NCBI GenBank assembly: GCA_009927565.1
Contig: RFMT01000381.1
Coordinates: 1-6,982, forward strand
DNA from: Acidimicrobiia bacterium
Lineage (GTDB): Bacteria > Actinomycetota > Acidimicrobiia > Acidimicrobiales > Ilumatobacteraceae
Length of the DNA stretch: 6,982 bases
Direction: 5' to 3'
The translations under genes were made by a program, and so were the position numbers. The notes beneath the pieces are model-generated. The model saw nothing but the letters and a program-made list of their open reading frames with translations. It did not search any database and was not told the origin of the DNA. Positions 1 to 6,909 of the stretch are shown one piece after another. How positions within the stretch are numbered: position 1 is the stretch's first letter; each line of letters opens with the position of its first letter.

Positions 1-484
1 GGCACTTCAAAAACTCGGATACCTGCGCCGCGATCCGACAAAACCTCGCGCGATTGAAGTGCGTTATGAGGCGTCAAGTGGCGTCGCCATGGAGCACCGC
101 CCGACAAAACATGTGCCTCTCGTTGGTGACGTTGCCGCTGGCGTCAACGTTCTGGCCCAAGAAAATGTTGAAGAACTTGTGCCACTGCCAATGGACTTCA
201 CCGGCGACGGCGAACTATTTATGTTGCGTGTGCGCGGAGATTCAATGATTGATGCTGGCATTTTGAACGGCGACTTTGTTGTTTGCAATTCACAATCGAC
301 AGCCAACAATGGCGACATCGTCATCGCGGGCATTCCGGGTGACGAAGCGACCATCAAAACGTTCTCGCGCAATGGCGGCCGCATCACGTTGACGCCATCA
401 AACGCTTCGATGCAACCAATGGTGTTCAACAGCGACGAAGTTGTCGTTTACGGCAAACTCGTAACAGTTTTACGTCGCCTCTAA
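1..484 (+). CDS. lexA: LexA repressor, C-terminal part (5' end outside window)
   Basis: This is the SOS-response repressor. It dimerises on SOS boxes and, when RecA is activated by DNA damage, cuts itself. The reading frame is open from base 2 with no start in the window, so 160 codons of the 3' part are visible. The first residues (LRRDPTKPRAIEV) match the end of the winged-helix DNA-binding domain. The self-cleavage Ala-Gly lies in VGDVAAG (visible residues 46-47, bases 137-142). The catalytic serine is in RGDSM (residue 81, bases 242-244) and the lysine in TIKTF (residue 119, bases 356-358). The spacings (35 and 38 residues) nearly equal those known for E. coli LexA (35 and 37), so the peptidase looks intact. 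A GTG at base 59 could be mistaken for a start, but conserved LexA sequence continues upstream of it. The gene converges on the sulfatase with 9 bases between stops. The promoter and any SOS box lie outside the window. Confidence 0.95.
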   Translation, partial: ALQKLGYLRRDPTKPRAIEVRYEASSGVAMEHRPTKHVPLVGDVAAGVNVLAQENVEELVPLPMDFTGDGELFMLRVRGDSMIDAGILNGDFVVCNSQSTANNGDIVIAGIPGDEATIKTFSRNGGRITLTPSNASMQPMVFNSDEVVVYGKLVTVLRRL

Positions 485-493
485 AAACTAAAT

Positions 494-2397
494 TTACGGT
501 TCGACGATCGCAAAGCCGGTCGAGAAATTATCTAGGTTGCCGAAGATCGTCAACATTGCGCCAGCATCACCGTCAATTGTGATCGTGCCGTTCTTTAGTT
601 CGTCTACAAAAGTTGTTGTCTGCGCAATCACTTCTAAAAACAAATCGCGCGAAATTCTGACGGTTGCCGATGCAGAATCGCTGTGTCGCCCTCGGGTTGC
701 ATAAAGTGTGCGGTTCGAGACACCGAGAATCCATTTTTCGTCGGATGAGCCCACCATGTCGGTGAACAACCAGTTAATCGCTAGCGCTATGCCGCCAAGA
801 TTTTCAGAAATTGCGCGCACTCCGAGCACGTCAAAAACCTGCTCTATTGACATCGCCTTGATCAGACTGCGCGCGCGAACTCGCGCCTCGGTTCGCGGTG
901 GAGGCCCATTGCGAAGTTCTTGAGCACCCATTAGATATGCATTACGAAAAGTCGCTGACTCAGATTGATAGCCGAGTTGCTCAAGCGCATCGGCTTGCAA
1001 GTTTCGTGCGCGCTGATTAGTCGGCTCGGCAAAAACCGCGTGATTGACAAGCTCAACTACCCAGCGATATTCGCCGACGTCAAAGTACCTTTGTGCGCTG
1101 TCAAGCAACGCGTCGATACCGCCGGCGAGTTCAAGATATTTGACCCCCGCCTGAGTCGGCGAAAGTTTGTTCAGGTTGGCAGGGTTGCCGTCGTACCAAC
1201 TCAGATAGCGCTGATACACAGCCTTGATGTTGTGCACGAGATCGCCATAAAAGCCTCTGGTGTGCTCATGGGCTAAAAACTCGTCTGGCAACACCAACAT
1301 TTCGGCAATCTCCAGTGCCGTCATTCCGTGATTGGCATGTCGCATCGTTTGATCGTGAATCCAGCGATAAAGATCACGCTGCAATGTCAGAAAGTCGCGC
1401 ACATCTTGACGACCCCAACGCGGCCAAGTATGCGAGGTAAACAGCACATCAGTTTTGTCGGCAAAAAGTTCAATGCTCTCATTTATGTACTTAGACCAAT
1501 TCAAAGCGTTGCGCACGAGTGCACCACGAATCGGCACCAAATTATGCATGGTATGCGAGCAATTTTCTGCCATGCATAGCCATCCAAAATCTGGAAAGAA
1601 AAAGTTCATCTCGGCGGGTGCTTCGGTTTCGGGTGTGAGCTGAAACACAATTCGCACCCCGTCAACTACGAGTTCTTCACCTGTATGCGTAATATCACGA
1701 GTCGGAGCCAACAATGATGGCGCCGCAGTTGGCACAGAATTGCCAAGCCCACTATCGACATGACCTTGCGGACCAGCTGGCAACAATGGACCGAACTGAT
1801 ATGTCGCTCGACGACTCATCGCCACGCCAGCGATCACGTTTTCGGCAATTGCCTCGTGCAAGAAACCGACAGGCGCAATTATCTGACACTTGCCAGATTC
1901 GACATCGGCTTTGGTTGTGACGCCGAGAACGCCCCCGAAGTGGTCGGCATGTGAATGTGTGTAGATCACGGCACTGACAGGTCGGCGTTCAACATGTTGT
2001 GACAGCAGTTCAAGACTTGCGCGGGCCGTGCTGTCCGAGGTCAACGGGTCAATTACTACCCAGCCCGTTGCGCCTTTGATGAAAGTTATATTTGAATGTC
2101 ATAACCACGTACTTGCCAAACATTTGGCGCAACTTCGAATAGACCGTGGTGCGCATTGAGCGTAGCATGTCGCCAAAGATGTGGATTAACAGTGTCGGGA
2201 CATTCTCGCCCATCACGCAAAAATTCGTATGAACCAGTGTCAATTACTTTACGACCTCTTTCGTCGGTGATAGTTGGCTCTGTACGCGCGGCGATAAAAC
2301 CGCGACGCACACGTACTAGATCTTCCGGGTCGAACCGGCGGGCATCGTTCGAAGAATTTATTGTGCGCGTAATCTCAGACGCTTGTTTGGGTTTCAC
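494..2397 (-). pseudogene. SdsA1/BDS1-type alkyl sulfatase, interrupted by a one-base frameshift
   Basis: Family members are zinc metallo-beta-lactamase-fold enzymes that hydrolyse alkyl sulfates such as dodecyl sulfate to alcohol and sulfate. The N-terminal part (GTG at 2395-2397, 103 codons) carries the family's PDTVNPHLW and GLFEVAPNVWQVRGYDI segments, then stops at 2086-2088. The rest continues in another frame to the stop at 494-496. The second part has the zinc motif THSHADHFGG (H at 1955-1957), TEAPAEMNFFFP, the AEN..HTMHN ligand segment, RGALVRNALNW, SHTWPRWG, and a C-terminal SCP2-like region. Inserting one T at about 2095-2096 on the coding strand (ATTCA to ATTTCA) gives GYDISNITFIKG, the expected family junction, and a 634-residue protein, close to the usual 630-660. 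No signal peptide is visible, unlike secreted SdsA1, so it would be cytoplasmic. The GTG start is the only good one after an in-frame TAG; only a weak GAG precedes it. It lies 18 bases after the CrtC-like gene. It is either a recent pseudogene or a sequence error. Confidence 0.9.
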
Positions 2398-2415
2398 TTT
2401 ATAGAACTCAAATCG

Positions 2416-3447
2416 CTACGCGCCATCAGGAGGAAAGTTCGCACCTCTGGCAATAGGAAAATATTTGTGATGAAACTGACCTGTTATTTCAAAGATCGCG
2501 GTGCCCATCGCGCCGTCAGAGGTTTTTACTTGCATCTCGCTCAACCCGCCACCAAGGACATTGTCTGCACGGTTTGCAATTTGGCTATAGCGCTGCGCCC
2601 AGCGACCAGTTGCCTCAACTGAAATTTTGCGACCACCCTGCAAGGTAAACACAACAGTGCCGGCCAACCCAACAACGTCGTCACCGAACTTTTCGTAAGA
2701 AATTGGCTTACCCGAACTATTCAGCCAATGAAGTTCATGCTGAAAATCGATTACAGGTATGGGCTCGCTGCCATCGCTTGGCGCCCAACATCCATCGGTA
2801 TAGACACGTGCACCGTTCGGGTACTCCCAATGCCAAACACTGAGCATGCCCTCTTCGAGTTGAATCGGCATCCACATCCACAGCGGACATCGCGCATGGG
2901 CTCGAACACCCCACGAATGGTCACGTTGACCCCACCAATTGTCGACTTGAACGGTCTTGCCTTGAAAGGTATACGAACCGTTATAAAAGCCGCTTTGAAA
3001 CATGTGCGACTGATCCCAAATGACTTCGTACTTTGCTTTCATCGTGCCACGTCGAAGCTGATAGGGCGCGGTGCGTGCGGTGAAGGTGATGTCGAAACTC
3101 ACCGGAGTCTGCGCGCTTTGTGCTGCTACCAAATGAATTTTCTTGAGCGGCTCTTCAACATCGATCGTGATTGGCCCGACTTGAAAATTATCTTGATCAC
3201 CTTCAACTTTGCGAGCGTGTCTGGCCATGATCGGCGACTCACCCACCCGTCCGAGTTGCAGTGAATCCATTTCTTGACGGGACGGAAAGTGCGCAAGTGT
3301 CAAGATCAAAACATCCCCAGGCTTCTCACGCTCATGCATGATGAAAAACAAACTCTCACGCCAATCTGGGTGAAAATGCAAAACATTCGGAAACGGCTCA
3401 GGTATCTGATGAGCAAATCTCTCGTCGAGCGCGGTGAATTTAGTCAT
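2416..3447 (-). CDS. CrtC/AttH-like lipocalin-fold protein (DUF7064/DUF7065 type)
   Basis: This 343-residue protein resembles the actinobacterial and proteobacterial family related to hydroxyneurosporene synthase (CrtC) and AttH, which is predicted to form two lipocalin-like beta barrels. The clearest marker is NWWGQRDHSWGVR (residues 170-182), the conserved Arg-Asp-His-Ser-Trp-Gly signature. The N-terminal HPDWRESLFFIMH (residues 26-38) is also typical. Members have no settled reaction; CrtC hydrates carotenoid double bonds, and relatives are often found beside phosphotransferases in steroid or lipid gene clusters. No signal peptide or membrane segment is visible. The ATG at 3445-3447 was chosen because family similarity begins there. 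An upstream in-frame ATG at 3541-3543 would add 32 unrelated residues that overlap the kinase gene. A weak GAG sits 8 bases before the start. The gene follows the kinase stop by 16 bases and precedes the sulfatase by 18, implying one transcript. Substrate unknown. Confidence 0.72.
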   Translation of the reverse strand: MTKFTALDERFAHQIPEPFPNVLHFHPDWRESLFFIMHEREKPGDVLILTLAHFPSRQEMDSLQLGRVGESPIMARHARKVEGDQDNFQVGPITIDVEEPLKKIHLVAAQSAQTPVSFDITFTARTAPYQLRRGTMKAKYEVIWDQSHMFQSGFYNGSYTFQGKTVQVDNWWGQRDHSWGVRAHARCPLWMWMPIQLEEGMLSVWHWEYPNGARVYTDGCWAPSDGSEPIPVIDFQHELHWLNSSGKPISYEKFGDDVVGLAGTVVFTLQGGRKISVEATGRWAQRYSQIANRADNVLGGGLSEMQVKTSDGAMGTAIFEITGQFHHKYFPIARGANFPPDGA

Positions 3448-3463
3448 GTGCGGGTCTCGTTTT

Positions 3464-4525
3464 CTAAGCGAATAGCTTTTCTGTTTCGAGGTCAAGCATT
3501 TGCTGACCGTGACGGTTTGCCATGACGGCAAACATGGCGTCACCGCGATCAGTTTGCTTTACGAGCATCGATGCGACGATAGCCATGATGTAGCCAGATG
3601 TGCCAAGCAGACGATATTGAGCCCAAATATCGTTGTTCGAAACGGCAATTTTTTGGGCTGTCAAGCGCTCGCAATAACTCTGAACCAGCATCTGTTCGTA
3701 ATCACGGCGGCGGTCAACCGTGAAACTTGCACCGATGAAATAGCCTAAGTCGCTCGCACCGGGCATCGCGCCGACGGTCTGCCAGTCGACGACCTTGACG
3801 CCAATTTTTTCGCCTTGCGGTGTGAACAATAAATTGTCGAGCCGAAAATCACGGTGTGCAACCGTGAGCAATGTCGGAAATGCTGCGTAATACCGATCGA
3901 TTTTTGAAACGAGTCTTTCGCCAAGACTAATTATCTCACCGTTGACTTTGTTAGAAAAGCGCTCGGCAAAACCAGTAAAGACCGATCGCAACAACTGGCC
4001 CGTTCCTGTTGCAACATTTACCGAGTGCTTTGGCAACCAAACTATTTGTTCGAGTTTTTCAGAACCCCACATTGGTGCATGCAGATTTACGAGTTGGTTT
4101 ATCGCTGCATCTGCCTGTTCGACTGTCGCTCCGGTGATCTGATCACCCTGGGTCGCATCTTTAATGTCTTCAAGCACGAGTACAAAGTCATCAGATTTTG
4201 CGTCATACCAAACATGAAAACATTTTGGGGCATCAACTTTCAAGTCATTTCGCAAAGACGAATAAAAACTGGTTTCAAGTTCATAGCAGCGAGTTGCACG
4301 AGAAGCGCTGCGACTGTTTTCGTTTTGCGATGGCACCTTGACAACGACGCTTTCGAGTTTTTCGCCAGAATCTTGCGAAAAACTGACTCGATAACTCTCG
4401 GCCATCTGTCCAGTGCCAATTGGCATAATTGATTTGATTTTGAGTTTGGCGACACCAGAAATCGGAGCGAGAACCCGAGATAGATACTCACTGCTTATCC
4501 CTTTGTGAGAAGAGATATCGCCCAT
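3464..4525 (-). CDS. APH/ecdysteroid-kinase-like phosphotransferase
   Basis: This 353-residue protein belongs to the protein-kinase-like phosphotransferase superfamily (aminoglycoside phosphotransferase / ecdysteroid 22-kinase type), which moves the ATP gamma-phosphate to a small-molecule hydroxyl. Visible motifs in order are a glycine-rich loop IGTGQMAESYRV (residues 36-47), the ATP lysine in VVVKVPS (K63), the paired glutamate in YELETSFY (E84), a hinge VLVLEDI (115-121), the catalytic loop HRDFRLDN (224-231, base D226), and the metal aspartate in VVDWQ (D247). All key residues are present, so it should be active. The natural substrate is not readable from the sequence; a hydroxylated lipid or steroid is a guess based on the CrtC-like neighbour. 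It is the first gene of the cluster. The ATG at 4523-4525 is preceded by AAGG at a spacing of 8 and by a possible TAAGGT -10 box. It is divergent from the GNAT gene. An antibiotic-resistance role has no specific support. Confidence 0.82.
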   Translation of the reverse strand: MGDISSHKGISSEYLSRVLAPISGVAKLKIKSIMPIGTGQMAESYRVSFSQDSGEKLESVVVKVPSQNENSRSASRATRCYELETSFYSSLRNDLKVDAPKCFHVWYDAKSDDFVLVLEDIKDATQGDQITGATVEQADAAINQLVNLHAPMWGSEKLEQIVWLPKHSVNVATGTGQLLRSVFTGFAERFSNKVNGEIISLGERLVSKIDRYYAAFPTLLTVAHRDFRLDNLLFTPQGEKIGVKVVDWQTVGAMPGASDLGYFIGASFTVDRRRDYEQMLVQSYCERLTAQKIAVSNNDIWAQYRLLGTSGYIMAIVASMLVKQTDRGDAMFAVMANRHGQQMLDLETEKLFA

Positions 4526-4551
4526 CGCTAAAACCTTAGGATAAAGCGATG
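4523..4551. promoter_or_regulatory. Symmetrical 29-base divergent start region
   Basis: Two divergent genes start here with only 23 bases between their ATG codons. CATCGCT (4523-4529) and AGCGATG (4545-4551) are perfect inverted arms that include both start codons. CCTTAGG (4534-4540) lies at the exact centre (4537). The centre supplies purine-rich Shine-Dalgarno-like sequence to each side: AGGA on plus and AAGG on minus, each about 8 bases from its ATG. Alternatively the same bases read as -10 boxes for leaderless transcripts: TAGGAT (4537-4542) six bases before the plus ATG, and TAAGGT (4533-4538, minus) seven bases before the minus ATG. The minus box has TTGAAA (4557-4562, minus) 18 bases upstream as a fair -35. 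No good -35 is seen for the plus side. Which reading is right cannot be told from sequence alone. Confidence 0.45.
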
Positions 4552-5031
4552 ATTTCTTTCAAAGTTGTGGCGCTAGCCGAACACCCACACCATTGGCAGA
4601 CTGCCGCCGAGTGGTCTTTTAACGCCTGGCACCACGAGTTTCCGAGCGACACAGTGCAGACTTACTTGGATCAATACAAACTTGCTGCCAGCAAACCCGA
4701 CACATTAATTGAGATTTATGCAGCCGTTGACGATGACGACAGGTTGCTTGGTGTTGCCACTCTTGTCGACAATGACGAATTGCCTGACGCCCCCGAACCT
4801 GGCCCGTGGTTAGCGGCAGTATTTGTCACACCCAACGCACGTAAAAACGGCGCCGGGTCGGCGCTGGTAGAACACGTGACTTCTCGGGCACGCACGCTCG
4901 GTCATCAGAAATTGTTTTTGTATACAGAGCACGCGCAAGACTGGTATCTAAGCAAAGGCTGGCGCAAAGTACGCGACACGATATTTCTCGGTTTGCACCA
5001 CACCGTGATGCAACTCGATCTGGTTATTTAG
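4549..5031 (+). CDS. GNAT-family N-acetyltransferase
   Basis: This 160-residue, single-domain protein is of normal length for a GNAT acetyltransferase, which transfers acetyl from acetyl-CoA to an amine. The acetyl-CoA-binding motif A is visible as a beta strand plus loop: WLAAVFVTPNARKNGAGSAL (residues 87-106), with the R-x-x-G-x-G/A signature at RKNGAG (98-103). Before it, LLGVATLVDN is the preceding strand. After it, KLFLYTEHAQDWYLSKGWRK (121-140) supplies the motif B strand and the tyrosine-containing helix, and the protein ends in the strand VMQLDLVI. The acceptor substrate cannot be inferred. The ATG at 4549 is the natural start, with AGGA 8 bases upstream, or it could be leaderless. 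It stands alone on the plus strand, divergent from the kinase and convergent with the SIMPL gene (12-base gap). Its promoter must lie inside or at the start of the kinase gene. Confidence 0.87.
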   Translation: MISFKVVALAEHPHHWQTAAEWSFNAWHHEFPSDTVQTYLDQYKLAASKPDTLIEIYAAVDDDDRLLGVATLVDNDELPDAPEPGPWLAAVFVTPNARKNGAGSALVEHVTSRARTLGHQKLFLYTEHAQDWYLSKGWRKVRDTIFLGLHHTVMQLDLVI

Positions 5032-5043
5032 TTAACGTCTCGT

Positions 5044-5790
5044 TTAGTTGTCGCTGGCGAACGCCCAGCGAGCTTCGACAGTCACTGAAACTTCTTGGGT
5101 GCCAAGATCTACGACGGTCTTGGAAGATTCACCAACCGCTAAATCCGCACGCAGCCATGGTTGTGGTGTCACACCAGAAGTTGCAAACTCGCGCACCGAA
5201 ATGACATTGCCGAGATCTACGCCAAGCAGATCGGCGTAGTCCTCTGCTTTTTTCTTCGCGAGTTTGATCGCGGTTTCACGGGCCTGTTCAGCCGCATCTT
5301 TCGAATCGATCAAAATTGGCGTGAGCGTGTCGATCGATAAGTCTGTGCCGACGCTTGCAACAACTGCATCAACTACTTCACCGGCAGTTGCAGTGTCACG
5401 CAAGGTCACCGCAAACGATTGTGTTGCGCGAAAGCCGATTAAATCTTGTTTGCCATCTTGTGAGTACGAATATTCGGGATAAATACTGATGCTCTGCGTG
5501 GCAATGTCGTCATTGTCGATTTCTGATTCAGATAGGGCCGCTCGGGCTTTACTTGCCAACCCAGTTGCCCGCTCAAGCGCACCGCTCGACGTGGCGTTTA
5601 TGGCGAAAACCGAAAAATTGAACTGCACTGCATCTGGGACAACCTTGATCGAACCCGTGGCTTCTACGGTGACGCCAGTTTCAATTGGCTGGGTTACATC
5701 CCAAGTGTTTTCTTCACCAACACTAAAACCGCAACTTGCAAATAGCGAACACGCCCCGAGAACGAAAACTGCTTTTTTGATGATTCTCAT
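5044..5790 (-). CDS. SIMPL-domain (DUF541) predicted lipoprotein
   Basis: This 248-residue protein has an N-terminal export signal followed by one SIMPL domain (YggE/BP26/OMP28-like), which forms oligomeric rings in known members. The exact role is unclear; relatives are linked to oxidative stress or envelope functions. The signal is MRIIKK, then a hydrophobic stretch, with two candidate lipid-attachment cysteines: C14 in VLGAC and C20 in LFASC. The SIMPL domain begins with VTVEATGSIKVVPDAVQF (about residues 40-57), the usual beta strand with Pro-Asp, continues through the helix ALERATGLASKARAAL, SIYPEYSY and IGFRATQSFAVTL, and ends in TQEVSVTVEARWAF. It should sit on the outer face of the cytoplasmic membrane. 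The start is 9 bases after the dapC stop, so it is probably cotranscribed with dapC. No strong ribosome site is seen; GAAG is too close. The pairing with dapC may simply reflect compact gene order. Confidence 0.85.
   Translation of the reverse strand: MRIIKKAVFVLGACSLFASCGFSVGEENTWDVTQPIETGVTVEATGSIKVVPDAVQFNFSVFAINATSSGALERATGLASKARAALSESEIDNDDIATQSISIYPEYSYSQDGKQDLIGFRATQSFAVTLRDTATAGEVVDAVVASVGTDLSIDTLTPILIDSKDAAEQARETAIKLAKKKAEDYADLLGVDLGNVISVREFATSGVTPQPWLRADLAVGESSKTVVDLGTQEVSVTVEARWAFASDN
5051..5071. terminator. Hairpin at the convergent GNAT/SIMPL junction, possible weak terminator
   Basis: TCGCTGG (5051-5057) and CCAGCGA (5065-5071) form a perfect 7-base inverted repeat. A tighter fold pairs TCGCT with AGCGA and GGC with GCC, with one bulged base and a four-base loop. 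It lies within the last codons of the SIMPL gene and 20 bases after the GNAT stop, so it could mark the 3' end of either transcript. Neither strand has a T-run directly after the stem, so it does not meet the intrinsic-terminator standard. Confidence 0.22.
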
Positions 5791-5799
5791 ACTTCAATT

Positions 5800-6909
5800 T
5801 TACTTTTTCGCAAGACGCTTGGCGACAAGTTCGATCTTCGCATCTGGCGCAACTACAGCAACACGAACATTATTTGCGCCACCTGCTCCATAAAAATCGC
5901 CAGGGCTTACAAGCGCTCCACCTTCATTTGCAAGTTTTTCGGCAAATGCCCAGCCATCTTGGACGTCGAACCATAAATAGAAGCCACCACTTGGCAAATC
6001 AACTTTGAATCCAGACCATTTTGTTAAGACAGTTGCCAGTGTTTCGAGACGACGCAGATAAACATCGCGCTGTATGGCGACATGCGCATCGTCGTTTAGC
6101 GCAACAACCGCGGCGGCCTGGGTCGGCCCGGGCACCAGCATGCCGACGTGCTTTCGAACCTCTTTCAAATAGTTGACGATTTCTTTGTCGCCCGCATAAA
6201 AACCGACACGCAAACCCGCCAAGTTTGAACGCTTTGAAAGCGAATGCAACGCGATGACGCCGTCGATGCCATGCTGCAAAATCGACTCTGGTCGGCGTGA
6301 CCAAGTGAACTCGACGTAACACTCATCGCTAAAGACAGGCACGCTATTTTTGCGACCCCAAGCGGCTACAGATTTCAGGTCGTCAAGATCACCAGTCGGG
6401 TTGTTCGGCGAATTCGACCAAATCATCAGCGCGCGCTTGATATCGCTTGTGGAAATCTTGTCGACATCAAGGCCGCCAGATGATGTCATTGGCACTGCAA
6501 CCGGTCGGCAACCCGCCAAGATTGCACCCATCTCGTATGTCGGATACGAAACGGCCGGAAACAAAACTGTGTCACGATCTGGAGTTCGCAATTTCATGTA
6601 CTGGGGCGTAGTGGCAACGAACTCTTTGCTACCAATGCAAGCCGCAATTTGCGATGTCGGAATTGAAACATCAAACTTGCGTTGCATCCACGACTGTGCC
6701 GCACTGCGCAATGCCTCGGTGCCGATGCTTGGCGGGTAGCCACGCTCGCTATTCGAAGCCGACAGTGCCGCAACAACCGCAGGCGACGGCGCATCGCAGG
6801 GCGTGCCAATTGAGAGGTCGACTAGTCCGCCGTCGAATTTGTCGGCAAGTGATTTGAACTTATCGAGCCTGTCGTAGGGATACGGCGGTGGAGTGAACCC
6901 TTGAGTCAT
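5800..6909 (-). CDS. dapC: Succinyldiaminopimelate transaminase DapC
   Basis: DapC is a cytoplasmic PLP enzyme. In the succinylase branch of lysine and meso-diaminopimelate synthesis it interconverts N-succinyl-2-amino-6-oxopimelate and N-succinyl-LL-diaminopimelate, using glutamate as amino donor. The 369 residues show a complete fold-type I class I aminotransferase: DLSIGTPCD (31-39), the cofactor segment IGSKEFVATTP (92-102), WSNSPNNPTGD (164-174), FSDECYVEF (193-201, Asp195 and Tyr198 contact PLP), the Schiff-base lysine K226 in SLSKRSN, R234 in GLRVGF, and the carboxylate-binding arginine R349 in NNVRVAVV. The wording around K226 and IGSKEF is that of actinobacterial DapC rather than of aspartate or LL-DAP aminotransferases, though a related aminotransferase cannot be fully excluded. 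The ATG at 6907-6909 overlaps the upstream stop as ATGA, and no clear ribosome site precedes it, so translation is probably coupled. The SIMPL gene follows 9 bases downstream. Confidence 0.88.
   Translation of the reverse strand: MTQGFTPPPYPYDRLDKFKSLADKFDGGLVDLSIGTPCDAPSPAVVAALSASNSERGYPPSIGTEALRSAAQSWMQRKFDVSIPTSQIAACIGSKEFVATTPQYMKLRTPDRDTVLFPAVSYPTYEMGAILAGCRPVAVPMTSSGGLDVDKISTSDIKRALMIWSNSPNNPTGDLDDLKSVAAWGRKNSVPVFSDECYVEFTWSRRPESILQHGIDGVIALHSLSKRSNLAGLRVGFYAGDKEIVNYLKEVRKHVGMLVPGPTQAAAVVALNDDAHVAIQRDVYLRRLETLATVLTKWSGFKVDLPSGGFYLWFDVQDGWAFAEKLANEGGALVSPGDFYGAGGANNVRVAVVAPDAKIELVAKRLAKK

Noticed and set aside
59..61. GTG as the start of lexA
   Set aside because: Conserved LexA sequence (LRRDPTKPRAIEV) continues upstream in the same frame to the window edge.
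485..540. Terminator between lexA and the sulfatase
   Set aside because: Only a weak 5-base stem (TCGAC/GTCGA, long loop) is seen on the sulfatase side, with no GC-rich hairpin next to a T-run.
2086..2100. Programmed ribosomal frameshift in the sulfatase
   Set aside because: The junction ATTCAAATATAA lacks a slippery heptamer in the right phase, and no family member known to me uses frameshifting; a one-base deletion explains it better.
2728..3264. 178-codon plus-strand open frame
   Set aside because: It lies wholly antisense to the CrtC-like gene, which has clear family motifs; its translation shows no recognisable domain.
3448..3543. Longer start (ATG at 3541-3543) for the CrtC-like protein
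   Set aside because: The extra 32 residues are basic, unlike the family, and would overlap the kinase 3' end; the ATG at 3445-3447 begins the conserved region.
5489..5893. 134-codon plus-strand open frame
   Set aside because: Antisense to the SIMPL and dapC genes, low-complexity and Ala/Ser/Thr-rich translation, no domain.
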